A DNA stretch of 64,000 bases from Planctomycetota bacterium (GTDB lineage: Bacteria > Planctomycetota > UBA1135): NCBI GenBank assembly GCA_024229395.1, contig JAAESM010000003.1, positions 37,401-101,400 of the forward strand, written 5' to 3'. Numbering within the stretch: position 1 is the first letter of the stretch; each line of letters opens with the position of its first letter. The notes beneath the pieces are model-generated. The model worked only from the letters and a program-made list of their open reading frames with translations. It was not told where the DNA came from and did not search any database. A program made the translations under genes and the position numbers. Of the stretch, positions 35,515 to 44,794 are shown piece after piece.

Positions 35515-36697
35515 GACGCTTCTCCCTACGCTTAATGTTGGCCTTGACTACGTAGTAGTCGATGGTCGGTGCGAAGACGTTCATGAAGATGATGGCGAGC
35601 ATCATGCCTTCTGGATACGCCGGGTTTAGCACACGCACGAGAACAGTGAGGATTCCGATGAGAGCACCGTAAATCCATTTGCCGGTGTCGGTTTGCGAAG
35701 CGGAGACCGGGTCAGTGGCCATGAAGACCGTACCGAAGGCGAAACCGCCGACCACCAGGTGCCAGCTCCAATCGATCGCCATGTAATGTTCAGGCGACGG
35801 AGCCAAGGCGTTGAGCAGGAAGCTCATGCCGGCCATCCCCAAGAAGGTACTGAGCATGATGCGCCAGCTACCGATGCCGGAACCGATCAGGATCACGGCG
35901 CCGATCAAACAAGCCAAGGTGGAAGTTTCCGCGAAGGAACCAGGCTGGAGGCCGATGAAGGCATCCCACCAGCTCATGTTGCTCAGAGCAGCAGCGCCGT
36001 CGTTGTAGAAGTGCGCCAGTGCAGTCGCACCGGTGTGACCATCTACAGCCAAGCTTGCATCCGCTGGCAACTTGGTCCAGACCTCACCGGAGATCTGAGC
36101 CGGGTAAGCCATGAACAAGAACAGACGCCCAGTCAATGCCGGGTTCAGAATGTTCATGCCCGTGCCGCCGAAGATTTCCTTACCGATCAAGGTACCGAAC
36201 ATGATGCCGAGGGCGACCTGCCACAGCGGGATATCAGCTGGCACGATCAGCGGGAACAACATGGAGGTGACCAGGAAGCCTTCGTTGATTTCGTGTTTAC
36301 GAATCACCGCGAAAGCAGCCTCAATCACACCACCTGCAACCAAGGTCACGATGTAGATCGGCAGGAAGGACAGTAAGCCCAACCACGACGCCTTGGTGAT
36401 CACGCTCATACTGATTGAATCCGCGGCGGTCAGACCGTAGCTCGAATCAGCGAGCATCTCTTGATAGCCGTTGTTGAAGAACGACCACAAGATGCAAGGC
36501 ATCAGCGCAATGACGACCATCGTCATCATGCGCTTCAAGTCGATCGCATCACGAACATGCGGACCGGACTTGGTCTTGGCGCCGGGGGAGTAGAGGAAGC
36601 TGTCGCCCATCTCGAAGACTGGGTACCACTTCTCGAACTTGCCACCCTTATGGAACAGCGGCTCGATTTGATCGAGTTTCTTACGTAGGAATGACAT
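35501..36697 (-). CDS. nqrB: Na+-NQR subunit B
   Basis: 398 residues with about ten membrane helices. The FMN-attachment motif is GHTGATAL. FGGTGMNILNPALTGRLFLFMAYP and ATDPVSASQT are family signatures. It is the core sodium-translocating subunit and binds riboflavin and covalent FMN. The stop of nqrA and the start of nqrB are adjacent. Confidence 0.97.
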   Translation of the reverse strand: MSFLRKKLDQIEPLFHKGGKFEKWYPVFEMGDSFLYSPGAKTKSGPHVRDAIDLKRMMTMVVIALMPCILWSFFNNGYQEMLADSSYGLTAADSISMSVITKASWLGLLSFLPIYIVTLVAGGVIEAAFAVIRKHEINEGFLVTSMLFPLIVPADIPLWQVALGIMFGTLIGKEIFGGTGMNILNPALTGRLFLFMAYPAQISGEVWTKLPADASLAVDGHTGATALAHFYNDGAAALSNMSWWDAFIGLQPGSFAETSTLACLIGAVILIGSGIGSWRIMLSTFLGMAGMSFLLNALAPSPEHYMAIDWSWHLVVGGFAFGTVFMATDPVSASQTDTGKWIYGALIGILTVLVRVLNPAYPEGMMLAIIFMNVFAPTIDYYVVKANIKRREKRLGLQ

Positions 36698-38044
36698 CTA
36701 GCCCTCCTTTTCGATGCGAGTCAGCATGGCACGTAGCAAGTCGGTGATCGACACCTTTGACGGGCATACGTATTGGCACAGCGCCAGGTCTTCTTCAGCG
36801 AGCTCGAGCACACCGAGTTTCTCGGCACCCTCAAGATCGTCAGAAGCCAGAGCCTTGATCAGCTGCGTTGGCAGGATGTCCATCGGCATGACCTTCTCGT
36901 AGTTGCCGATCGGCACGATGGCGCGCAAAGCACCATTGAGGTCAGTATCTACCTTGTAGGACTTGCGGAAGAACTTGGCCAAGTAGGCATTGGTCAGCGA
37001 CCAGCGCTTGCCGACCGGAGCGACCCAGTTCAGCAACTCGCGCTCAGGCGAATCGTCGATCAAGGTCAACTGGTGGGCGTAGCGGCCAGCGAAACCCTTT
37101 TGGCACTGCGGGTTGGCGATTGAACCATCCAGGACCGAACCAGAGACGAAACGCACTGTGCCATCCTTCGCGAAGGACTTGAAGCAAGCGGTGGATGCAC
37201 CTCGGCGGGTCTTGACGATGCCAGTCTTCAAAGCAGCAGGGCCGACCACCGCAACGCGTCGTTCGGTGGCAAGCTTGCCTTCCGAAACGAACTCGCCGAG
37301 GTCAGCGACACTCTGGTAATCGATGTGCCACACCAATCGCTCGGTTCCGACTGGATCCAGCGAGTTGATATGCACACCAGCATTGCCAGCAGGGTGCTTG
37401 CCTTGGAAGGCTTGGTGGGTGACGCCATCGGCCAGCATGCTGCCCCATTCCTCGCCAGCGGCGGTGCACAAGTAAGTGGCACCTCCTGACAGGGTGGTCA
37501 GCGCTTTCAAGCCAGCCTTGAACGCGGCTTCGCGGCCTTCGAGCATAGCCAGAGGGGACGGAGCCAAAGGCGCCGTGTCCATAGCGGTCACGAAGATGCT
37601 GCGCGGCGTGTCGCCCGACTGCGCCACCTTATTGAAGGGGCGCTGACGCAAGCATGGCCAAAGACCAGACTTGCTCAAGGCGGTCACCAGGGATTCGCGA
37701 TCTGCATTGGTGAGGTCAGAAGTGTCAAAGGCGACCTGTTCTTCGTTCTGGGCGACGTCGATGACAACCGACAGCACAGCACGACGCTCACCGCGGTTGA
37801 CTGCTTGCACAGTACCGGCCGCTGGAGAAGTGAAGAGGACGTCTGGATCACGTCGGTCGCAGAAGATAGGAGTGCCAATCTGCACTTCCTGGCCTGCTTC
37901 GACCAGCATTTTGACCTTGATGCCCCAGGATTCCTGTGGCAGCAGCGCGACGCGGTCGATAGCAGGGCCATCGACCATGGATGTTGATGCGAGGGCACCG
38001 TGGATCGGTAAATCCAGCCCTCTTTTGATGTTAATGACTGCCAT
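36698..38044 (-). CDS. nqrA: Na+-NQR subunit A
   Basis: 448 residues, soluble, with the N-terminal INIKRGLDLPIHG and the barrel-sandwich motif QEVQIGTPIFCDRRDPDVLFTSPAAGTV. It is the quinone-interacting cytoplasmic subunit. It heads the operon; the 170 bp upstream (38045-38214) show no clear promoter and no gene. Confidence 0.96.
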   Translation of the reverse strand: MAVINIKRGLDLPIHGALASTSMVDGPAIDRVALLPQESWGIKVKMLVEAGQEVQIGTPIFCDRRDPDVLFTSPAAGTVQAVNRGERRAVLSVVIDVAQNEEQVAFDTSDLTNADRESLVTALSKSGLWPCLRQRPFNKVAQSGDTPRSIFVTAMDTAPLAPSPLAMLEGREAAFKAGLKALTTLSGGATYLCTAAGEEWGSMLADGVTHQAFQGKHPAGNAGVHINSLDPVGTERLVWHIDYQSVADLGEFVSEGKLATERRVAVVGPAALKTGIVKTRRGASTACFKSFAKDGTVRFVSGSVLDGSIANPQCQKGFAGRYAHQLTLIDDSPERELLNWVAPVGKRWSLTNAYLAKFFRKSYKVDTDLNGALRAIVPIGNYEKVMPMDILPTQLIKALASDDLEGAEKLGVLELAEEDLALCQYVCPSKVSITDLLRAMLTRIEKEG

Positions 38045-38214
38045 CGGACCGGCCTTTTCAGCCGCTGGGTTCGAGGAATCAACGAGACAATCCTGGTCCG
38101 CACAACGGTGTGAAGAAGCCAGGAAAACGCGCAGATTCTACTTACTTTTGAGCCATTTGGCGACGATTGACTCGGCTTTCTGTGAGCCGGGTCCGAAATG
38201 CAGCATTCGCCCGA

Positions 38215-41130
38215 TTAGCGGTTGTCTTTTTGCTCTTCCAACGGGATGTCCACGCGGTAATCTCCACCCTCCGATGCGGCGATCGGATCGGAGCTGAAAC
38301 GACGCCTTTGGATGGTGTAAGTGCCACTCGGCAGGTCACCGAAGCTGTAGTCGCCGTTCTCGTCGACATTGGTCATCGACATGGTCTGGCCATCTGCGTC
38401 CATCAGGCTGATTTGCGGGCCACGCCCCCAAGGGTTGTTGCGATTCTCGTCAGAGGGCATGTAATTGGCATCGCGGCCATGGATGACCGCGCCTGGGTAC
38501 ATGTGATGGCTGCCCATCTCCACCGAGGAACCACCGCGCACGGTGAAGGGCTCCGACTTCCAAGTTGCATAGCCTTCGGCGCGAGCCACGATCTGCCACT
38601 GACCTTCCGGCACATCGCTGAAACCGTAGTTGCCGTATTGGTCGGTGCGGGTGTTGGTGCTCTGCTCATCGCCGCTGGTCATCTGGTAGGAACCATTGAA
38701 GTTATAGCTGACAACCCCGCCATCGCGGCTATTGGAGTTGGCATCGCCATCGGGCTTGATCTCGACTAGAGCCACGGTGGCGGTGGAAACCGGACCACCG
38801 TTGCCGGTCAACTTGCCTTGAACCAGGGTGCCTTCGAGTTGCACCTCTACACGTTGTGGACCGACATGAAGGTTGACCCGGACCTTGGTTGCCGGCGACG
38901 ACTTGCCGCCCTTGACTACGATCTCATATTCACCAGCGGTGACTGGTTGAAGCTCCACTTCACCGCGGCCATCGGTAGGACTGCCATTGCCTTCCCAGCC
39001 GCCGTAGAAGTAGTTGCTTTGATTCTCGTCTTTAATCTCGGTGAGACTTACCTTGACGTCTTCGGCGTTGGCACCTTGGCGGGTGACATGCACCGTGACC
39101 AAAGCGAGGTCGTGCACCTGCATCTCGAAGTCGGTGGTCTCACCAACCTTCACCTTGACGGTACTGCGATCGACCGGAGTCTGTTGGTCATCATCGCGAT
39201 CCCACCACCAACCTTCGGCAGCGCTGGCCTTGTAGGAGATCTGATATTCACCAGCTTTCAGGTCGCTCCAAACAGCACGGCCGGCGGCGTCGGTGGCTAA
39301 GGTCTTCATGTCATTGGCTGAATCAGGGGTGCGTAGTGCAACTTGGATTCCAACTACTGGCTGCCCGCTGTCATCAGTCACGTGCACGCGCAGGTTGCCG
39401 CCGGTGCCCAACTCAATTGTTTCGTCTTGGGTGACGCCGGTGACTTCCAGTGGATCGTTGGAAGTTGCATAGCCCTGGGCAGTCACGTCGAGCTGATATT
39501 TGGAAGGCTCCACGCCGCCGAATCTTGCTAGGCCATCGGTGTCGGTCTTGGTGCTATACATCGAGCCGTAGCCCATCGGCCCGAAGTTCGAGAAGCTCAG
39601 GTCATTGAGGAAGAGTTCGCCGCTGTAGCCCAGTTCATGCAGGCCACCATGTTGGCCACCATCCTCTGCGGAAAGGCCGACTTTGGCACCAGAAACGGGG
39701 TTTCCGTCGGCATCCGTGACGAAGATGGTCAACAGGTTCTCAAGTGGCAGCTCAAGGACTAGGTCATCACGGTCCGCCTTGATCTCGATGGCCTGCTCCT
39801 CGATCTTGCCAAGTGAAGAGCTGGCAGTCAGCGTGTAGGAACCGGGTGCGACGGGCTCGAATTCGAATTGTCCATCTTTGTCGCTGACGGCTTGACCGCC
39901 CCAATCCATCTCGCCGTCGTCGCGATAACGTTGCAGGTTCACCGACGCGAACTCGACCTTTTCACCGCCGGCTACGATCTTGCCGGACAATAGGAAATGG
40001 CGTGGCAACTTGATGATTGCGTTGCCGTCAGTCTTGACCTCATCGGCGTAACCGCTGCCATAACCTTCGGCCTTCGCGCCGAGCTTGGTGGTCTCTTCGT
40101 CACTCAATCCGTAGACCATGAAGTCACCATTATTGTCGCTGATTGCGCCGGGTTCCTTATCTGTAGGTAGTGGCGGATCCCAATCACCCCACCAATAGTT
40201 CTGCGGATCGGTCTGGATGGTGTAGACCTCTGCGCCGGCAACCGGTGAGCCATCTTCATCAAGCACCCGGCCCTTGGTCATGGAACCGCGCTCCAAAGTG
40301 ATCTCAAGCGGGAACTCGCCTTGACGCTGTTGGATATGTTCAGCTTGCAACACGGTGGTCACATAACCTTGGGCGCTTACACGGAACTTGAAACGACCAC
40401 TGCGAATACCGTCAAAAGAGAACTGCCCTTCGTCGTTGGTTACGGTCCCTTGGTTCATGCCATTGCCCCACATCGAACCGTTGGTCTCACTCACGTTGAC
40501 GTCGGCCTTGGCGATTACCTCTCCATCTTCATTGCGCACGATCCCAGCCACGCGGTTGGCGGGTGTCAGCGCAATCTCACCAAGGTCAACGACCTCCTCG
40601 CCTTGCAAGGGTTGCACGATGCGGCTTTGACTGCGCCAGAAGGCACCGCCGACTTCGATCTGGAAGGTCTTGCCGGTTGGCACGTTGGCAACCAGTTGGC
40701 CTTGCTGATCGACGGGTAGGACCTTGGCGTTGTCCCATGCTTCCATGTCCAGCTCATCGAGGTTATTGGTCCACTCATTCAGGTTGAAAGTTACGGTGGC
40801 GTCGCTGATTGGAGCGCCGCTGCCATCGACCAGATTCATCTTCACCAGGGCGGCAGGGCCCTCGAATGCCAACACGGGCATCTCACCCGGGTTCATTGAG
40901 GCGTTTGCCGGCCGATTTTCAAGGTCACGTCGGTCAACCGCCGAGGAAGTATTGTTCAGAGAGTCTGGATTGTTAGACTCGCTCAAGCCAATGGTGGCGG
41001 AATTTTCGCCATCGGTACTAGATAGGGCAGAAGAAGGATCATCAGGCTGGGCGGGACCCGAGCTCAGAACGAACCAGGCGGCGCCTCCGAGGAGCGCAGC
41101 CAGAAGCAAAAAAAGTGGCCAAGATTTCAT
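38215..41130 (-). CDS. large exported protein with many carboxypeptidase-regulatory-like domains
   Basis: 971 residues. One N-terminal hydrophobic segment (FLLLAALLGGAAWFVL) is probably a membrane anchor. After a Ser/Asn-rich linker come about nine repeats of a beta-sandwich. Their recurring pattern is G-x-V-x-D-x-x-G-x-P(V)-x-x-A-x-V, ending in a G-x-Y-x-F/L-x-x-V/L strand (GRVLDEDGSPVAGAEVY, VTDADGNPVSGAKVGL). This is the transthyretin-like regulatory domain also seen in SdrD-type B repeats. It is likely a surface or envelope protein. Divergent from the HtrA-like gene with 41 bp between them. Confidence 0.75.
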   Translation of the reverse strand: MKSWPLFLLLAALLGGAAWFVLSSGPAQPDDPSSALSSTDGENSATIGLSESNNPDSLNNTSSAVDRRDLENRPANASMNPGEMPVLAFEGPAALVKMNLVDGSGAPISDATVTFNLNEWTNNLDELDMEAWDNAKVLPVDQQGQLVANVPTGKTFQIEVGGAFWRSQSRIVQPLQGEEVVDLGEIALTPANRVAGIVRNEDGEVIAKADVNVSETNGSMWGNGMNQGTVTNDEGQFSFDGIRSGRFKFRVSAQGYVTTVLQAEHIQQRQGEFPLEITLERGSMTKGRVLDEDGSPVAGAEVYTIQTDPQNYWWGDWDPPLPTDKEPGAISDNNGDFMVYGLSDEETTKLGAKAEGYGSGYADEVKTDGNAIIKLPRHFLLSGKIVAGGEKVEFASVNLQRYRDDGEMDWGGQAVSDKDGQFEFEPVAPGSYTLTASSSLGKIEEQAIEIKADRDDLVLELPLENLLTIFVTDADGNPVSGAKVGLSAEDGGQHGGLHELGYSGELFLNDLSFSNFGPMGYGSMYSTKTDTDGLARFGGVEPSKYQLDVTAQGYATSNDPLEVTGVTQDETIELGTGGNLRVHVTDDSGQPVVGIQVALRTPDSANDMKTLATDAAGRAVWSDLKAGEYQISYKASAAEGWWWDRDDDQQTPVDRSTVKVKVGETTDFEMQVHDLALVTVHVTRQGANAEDVKVSLTEIKDENQSNYFYGGWEGNGSPTDGRGEVELQPVTAGEYEIVVKGGKSSPATKVRVNLHVGPQRVEVQLEGTLVQGKLTGNGGPVSTATVALVEIKPDGDANSNSRDGGVVSYNFNGSYQMTSGDEQSTNTRTDQYGNYGFSDVPEGQWQIVARAEGYATWKSEPFTVRGGSSVEMGSHHMYPGAVIHGRDANYMPSDENRNNPWGRGPQISLMDADGQTMSMTNVDENGDYSFGDLPSGTYTIQRRRFSSDPIAASEGGDYRVDIPLEEQKDNR

Positions 41131-41171
41131 GGGTTAAAGCTGTTCTCCAGCGTAATAGAGAAACGACACCA

Positions 41172-42230
41172 ATGACCATTACTCTAAAAGAATTGTTCGT
41201 AGTTGCGGCGCTTTCAGGCGTGGCAACTCTTTTCGTGACACGTCCAGCCCTTTCTGGCCCAGAAGATAACGACGTGAACTTGTTGGAGATGTCGGATGAC
41301 ATCGCCAACCTCGCTGAGAAAGTCTCGAAGGGAACGGTCTTCTTGACTGTTCGCCGCAATGACGGCCGCAGTACGGGATATGGTCGCGGAACTGGTTTTG
41401 TGGTGGATTCGGTCAAGGGAATCGTGGTCACCAATGCTCACGTGGTGGAACATGCCCAAACGGCAACAGTGCAATTCGGCGACGGCCGCGAGGTCAGTGC
41501 CACTCTTCTTGGTGTCGATGAGAAGACCGACCTTGCCGTCATGAGCATTCCTGCCGGTGCGGCGCGCTACCAGTTGGAGTGGGGCAACAGCGATGTTCTT
41601 CGCCCCGGCAACCTGGTTATGGCTGTCGGTAGTCCACTTGGCCTGGAAGGCACCACCAGTCTTGGCGTGGTCAGCGCTCTCGGTCGCAGCCTCGAGTTGG
41701 TCAAGGATTCCTACGAAGACTTCATCCAGTTCGACGCCTTCATCGATCAGGGTAGCTCCGGTGGACCTCTGGTCAACATGGCTGGGCAGGTGATCGGCAT
41801 TAACACCGCGATTGGAGGCGGTGGCAGTCGCTCCGATCCAGCTTGGCGCGGAATTGGTTATGCCATCCCGACCGCAATCGCCAAGCGTTACGTCGACGAC
41901 CTCACCAAACTCGGTGAAGTGCGTCGCGGTTGGCTCGGCATTAGCGCCAAAGAAATCGATGCACAACGCGCTGACTTGCTCGGCTTGGATCACGTCTATG
42001 GTGTGACCGTGGTTGGAGTCGTGAAGGGTGGTCCGGCAGACTTGGCTGGCATCAAGATCAACGACGTCATCGTTGCGATCGAAGGCCGGGAGATCACCAG
42101 CCCCAAGCAGGTCAAGACGCGCATCGCGGCCTTGGCACCTGGCTATAAGGCCAAAGTCAAGCTTCTGAGTAATCGTGCCTTCCGCACCATCCGGGTGGAG
42201 CTCGGCGAGCGCGAAGACGCTGATAGTTAA
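41172..42230 (+). CDS. HtrA/DegP-like periplasmic serine protease with PDZ domain
   Basis: 352 residues. A signal segment precedes a trypsin-like domain with catalytic triad His90 (TNAHVV), Asp120 (KTDLAV) and Ser196 (DQGSSGGPL). A single PDZ domain follows (VYGVTVVGVVKGGPADLAGIKINDVIVAIEG). Canonical DegP has two PDZ domains; one PDZ resembles DegS or DegQ-short forms. ATG 41172 is preferred over the upstream start because it begins the signal sequence. Envelope protein quality control is the likely role. Confidence 0.9.
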   Translation: MTITLKELFVVAALSGVATLFVTRPALSGPEDNDVNLLEMSDDIANLAEKVSKGTVFLTVRRNDGRSTGYGRGTGFVVDSVKGIVVTNAHVVEHAQTATVQFGDGREVSATLLGVDEKTDLAVMSIPAGAARYQLEWGNSDVLRPGNLVMAVGSPLGLEGTTSLGVVSALGRSLELVKDSYEDFIQFDAFIDQGSSGGPLVNMAGQVIGINTAIGGGGSRSDPAWRGIGYAIPTAIAKRYVDDLTKLGEVRRGWLGISAKEIDAQRADLLGLDHVYGVTVVGVVKGGPADLAGIKINDVIVAIEGREITSPKQVKTRIAALAPGYKAKVKLLSNRAFRTIRVELGEREDADS

Positions 42231-42250
42231 GCACTACTGCCGACTCCGCG

Positions 42251-42982
42251 ATGAGTGCCGATTTCTACAACGTCTACGATGACATGGAGCGTGCCGACGC
42301 ATATGCCAAACTGGAGTTCCCCGGCACTTACTTCCTGGCTTACCGTGACCTGCCTGCCATCATCGGCGAGGTCGTTGCTGGCGGTTGCGCTTTGGACTTC
42401 GGCTGCGGCACTGGCCGTTCCACGCGCTTCTTGAATCGCATGGGCTTCGAGCCCACCGTAGGCGTGGATATCTCGGCGCAGATGATTCAGCGTGCGGAGC
42501 AGAGTGACCCAGACAGCCAGTATTCGCTGATTGAGCCGGGTGATCTTAGCCCTCTGGGTGATCAGAAATTCGACCTCATCAGCGCAATCTTCACTTTCGA
42601 CAATATCCCAGCAAGCCAAAAGCTAACGTGCTTGCAAGCGTTAAAGCTGTACTTGGATGAGCAAGGTTTTGTGTTAGTCCTGGTCTCGCGGCCTGAGATC
42701 TACCGCCATGAATGGGCATCGTTCACGACCAAAGACTTTCCTGAAAATCACGCCGCTGAGAGTGGTGATGCGGTGCGCATCGTGATGCTCGACGTTGAAG
42801 ATGTACGTCCGGTCGAGGACATCCTGTTCACCGATCGCAGCTACCGGAAGGTCTTCACACAGGCAGGCTTTGTAGTCGCCAATTACTTTGAGCCATTCGG
42901 TAAGCCAAACGAAGCCTTCGAGTGGGTCAGCGAAACGTCGATCGCACCATGGGCGATCTATCTGCTTCAGGCTCAGGCTTAA
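42251..42982 (+). CDS. class I SAM-dependent methyltransferase
   Basis: 243 residues. SAM-binding motif I is ALDFGCGTGRSTRFL, followed by the acidic VGVDIS strand and the motif IV region FDLISAIFTFDNI. The N-terminus (DDMERADAYAKLEFPGTYF) is typical of small-molecule methyltransferases of the methyltransf_11/25 type. The substrate cannot be assigned. 20 nt downstream of the HtrA gene, so possibly co-transcribed. Confidence 0.85.
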   Translation: MSADFYNVYDDMERADAYAKLEFPGTYFLAYRDLPAIIGEVVAGGCALDFGCGTGRSTRFLNRMGFEPTVGVDISAQMIQRAEQSDPDSQYSLIEPGDLSPLGDQKFDLISAIFTFDNIPASQKLTCLQALKLYLDEQGFVLVLVSRPEIYRHEWASFTTKDFPENHAAESGDAVRIVMLDVEDVRPVEDILFTDRSYRKVFTQAGFVVANYFEPFGKPNEAFEWVSETSIAPWAIYLLQAQA

Positions 42983-42989
42983 GGCGAAC

Positions 42990-43958
42990 TCAGGAAGCGT
43001 TGATCTCGTCAGCGCGGCAGCCCTCGAAGAACAACAGACTGAGGCCTTGAGCTGCCCAGTACATGGCTGGGTTGCGCTTGATGCTGTTGCGAGTTTCCAG
43101 CTTGCCGCTGGCACTCAGCAACGATGTGACCACGGCCGTGGAGTTATGGCGGGCGGCGATCATCAATGAGGTCTGACCAAGCTCATCGCGTGCCTGCACT
43201 TCCGCACCAGCGTCGACCAGGATCTGGATCAGAGTGGCGTCGCTGTCATAGCGACGCGCGGCAATCATCAATGCGGTGTTGTTGCAGATGTCGCGAGTTT
43301 CTAAATCAGCGCCAGCCTTCAGCAATACGCGAATGACATCTGCATTCTGGTTGTAGCGCGCAGCCGTCAGCAATGCGGTGCGATGCATGTCATCGCAACC
43401 AGTCATTTGGGCACCGGCTTTCAGTAGGGCGGCAGAAATGCTGCTGTTCACGTTGTAGGTCGCGGCAGCGAGAAGAGGACTGAAGCCGTTGCTGTCGCGG
43501 GCCTTCAAATCAGCGCCTGCCTTGATCAACAGCTCAATGACTTGAGGGTTGGAGCTCATGCGCGCTGCCCAGATCAGCGGAGTGGAATCCTCGTGGTCGC
43601 GGGCATTCACGTTGGCGCCAGCGGCCAACAAGGTGGTGAGCATTTCAGGGCTGGCGTAACTTGCGGCCGCTGCTGTGAGGGCGGTCCAGCCAACGGAATC
43701 TTTGGCCTCAAGATCAAAGCCCGCATTAATCAACGCTTGTACGACGGCAGGATTCGAGTTCGTTTCTGCAGCCACGATTAGGGCTGTCTGGCCCATCTCA
43801 TTGACGCCATCGAGGCCTTTCTCGCTGGCTCGCAACAGCTCCATCTCTTGCATTGCCTGTTCCGGCGTTCCATTTGCGAACTTATCCCAGTTTTGGGAAA
43901 AACAAGGTGCACAGAATGTGAGAACACTCAGTAGGGCATGGAAGAGGGTGGCTTTCAT
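42990..43958 (-). CDS. secreted ankyrin-repeat protein
   Basis: 322 residues with a signal peptide (ALLSVLTFCAPCFSQ) and about seven ankyrin repeats of ~34 residues, with recurrent G-x-TALIVAA/ALMIAAR and LL-x-AGAD-x-x-ARD elements. The C-terminus ends KLETRNSIKRNPAMYWAAQ. Such exported ankyrin proteins act as periplasmic or surface binding modules. Start 43958 is chosen for the signal peptide. It converges on the methyltransferase gene with a 7-nt gap. The ~200 bp to the next gene show nothing clear. Confidence 0.85.
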   Translation of the reverse strand: MKATLFHALLSVLTFCAPCFSQNWDKFANGTPEQAMQEMELLRASEKGLDGVNEMGQTALIVAAETNSNPAVVQALINAGFDLEAKDSVGWTALTAAAASYASPEMLTTLLAAGANVNARDHEDSTPLIWAARMSSNPQVIELLIKAGADLKARDSNGFSPLLAAATYNVNSSISAALLKAGAQMTGCDDMHRTALLTAARYNQNADVIRVLLKAGADLETRDICNNTALMIAARRYDSDATLIQILVDAGAEVQARDELGQTSLMIAARHNSTAVVTSLLSASGKLETRNSIKRNPAMYWAAQGLSLLFFEGCRADEINAS

Positions 43959-44157
43959 GGGAGGAGGAGTCGCAACTGTCAGAATGAAATCCAGCAAGCA
44001 GGCCGCCTATAGAATCTATCGTTCAGAAGGTATCCAGGCTTTTTGGGATTCCTTAACCTTCCGCGTGCCGCAGAGACTCATATACGCCTTTGCAGCAAAG
44101 ATGTTGGAACAATCCTGAGGCATTAGCTGTCCGCCGCTTATCGGCTAGGATCGAGAC

Positions 44158-44484
44158 ATGAAATTGCCTCTACTGATTGCAGCCGCGCTGGGACTGGGCG
44201 CCATCTCATCCGCATTGCCCGAGCAGGATCCCGAGTTCAAGTTGGCCAAGGTCTCTGGCCAAGGTCTCTGGACAGGTTTCGGTGTTGACAGGCGTGGGAG
44301 GCAACATCGGCGTGATGGTGGGTAGTGATGGCGTGCTGATGATCGATACCCAGTTCGCTCGCTTCGAGGAGCAAATCCGCAAGGCCATCAAGGGCATCAC
44401 CGACGGCAATCCGCAATATGTCATCAACACGCATTGGCATGGCGATCACGTCGGCGGCAACGTGGCCTTTGGTGCCGACGGCTC
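44158..44484 (+). pseudogene. metallo-beta-lactamase-fold hydrolase, frameshifted and truncated
   Basis: MKLPLLIAAALGLGAIS is a signal peptide. The MBL core follows: LTGVGGNIGVMVGSDGVLMIDTQF and the zinc motif NTHWHGDHVGGN. A 13-bp tandem duplication (GGCCAAGGTCTCT twice, 44246-44273) shifts the frame; removing one copy restores KLAKVSGQVSVLTG. The gene then stops at FGADGS at 44484, about 100 residues in, where sequence of an oppositely oriented methyltransferase begins. Most of the MBL domain is missing. It is dead in any case. Confidence 0.75.
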
Positions 44485-44734
44485 GTGACAGAATCTCGGT
44501 GTAGTAACCATCTCCAGCCATCAAGTCCGAGACCTTCATGCCTCGCTTGATGTCGAAGAAATCAAGAATGCGTGCGAGTTGACGGTTCTCATCGCGCGCA
44601 AGGTCGCTCTGCAGGCGCTCAGGGTGCGCGATGGCGGCAGCAATCGGGTCATCAATGTCAGAGTTCATGAGCCAAGGCGTTGCGCCTGCGTTCGCGGCAG
44701 TGGCAAGGAGGGTCCTGGGCAGAAGGAACCGCAT
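44470..44734 (-). pseudogene. secreted methyltransferase gene, 5' fragment only
   Basis: It starts MRFLLPRTLLATAANAG, then LDFFDIKRGMKVSDLMAGDGYYTEILSRAVG. The glycine-containing motif DLMAGDGYYTE is SAM motif I of the exported methyltransferase type (COG4798-like). Recognisable sequence ends at about 44475, where it meets the truncated MBL gene reading the other way. The two genes were probably convergent and lost their 3' halves in one deletion or an assembly misjoin. Confidence 0.7.
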
Positions 44735-44794
44735 GTGGGGATTCCAGGGAAAAATCGCCGTGGGGCTCCAGCTGGGCCTCGTTATCCTGTGCCA

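Noticed and set aside
35693..36376. Plus-strand frame of 227 codons across nqrB
   Set aside because: It lies wholly inside the confirmed nqrB gene in the other orientation and is His/Gln/Asp-rich, a typical shadow.
43981..44118. Short plus-strand ORF before the MBL gene
   Set aside because: No start signal or recognisable domain; overlaps the upstream region of the ankyrin gene.
44486..44488. TGA after the MBL fragment as a second selenocysteine codon
   Set aside because: Sequence after it does not continue the MBL domain; it is the complement of a methyltransferase gene, so it is a junction, not recoding.
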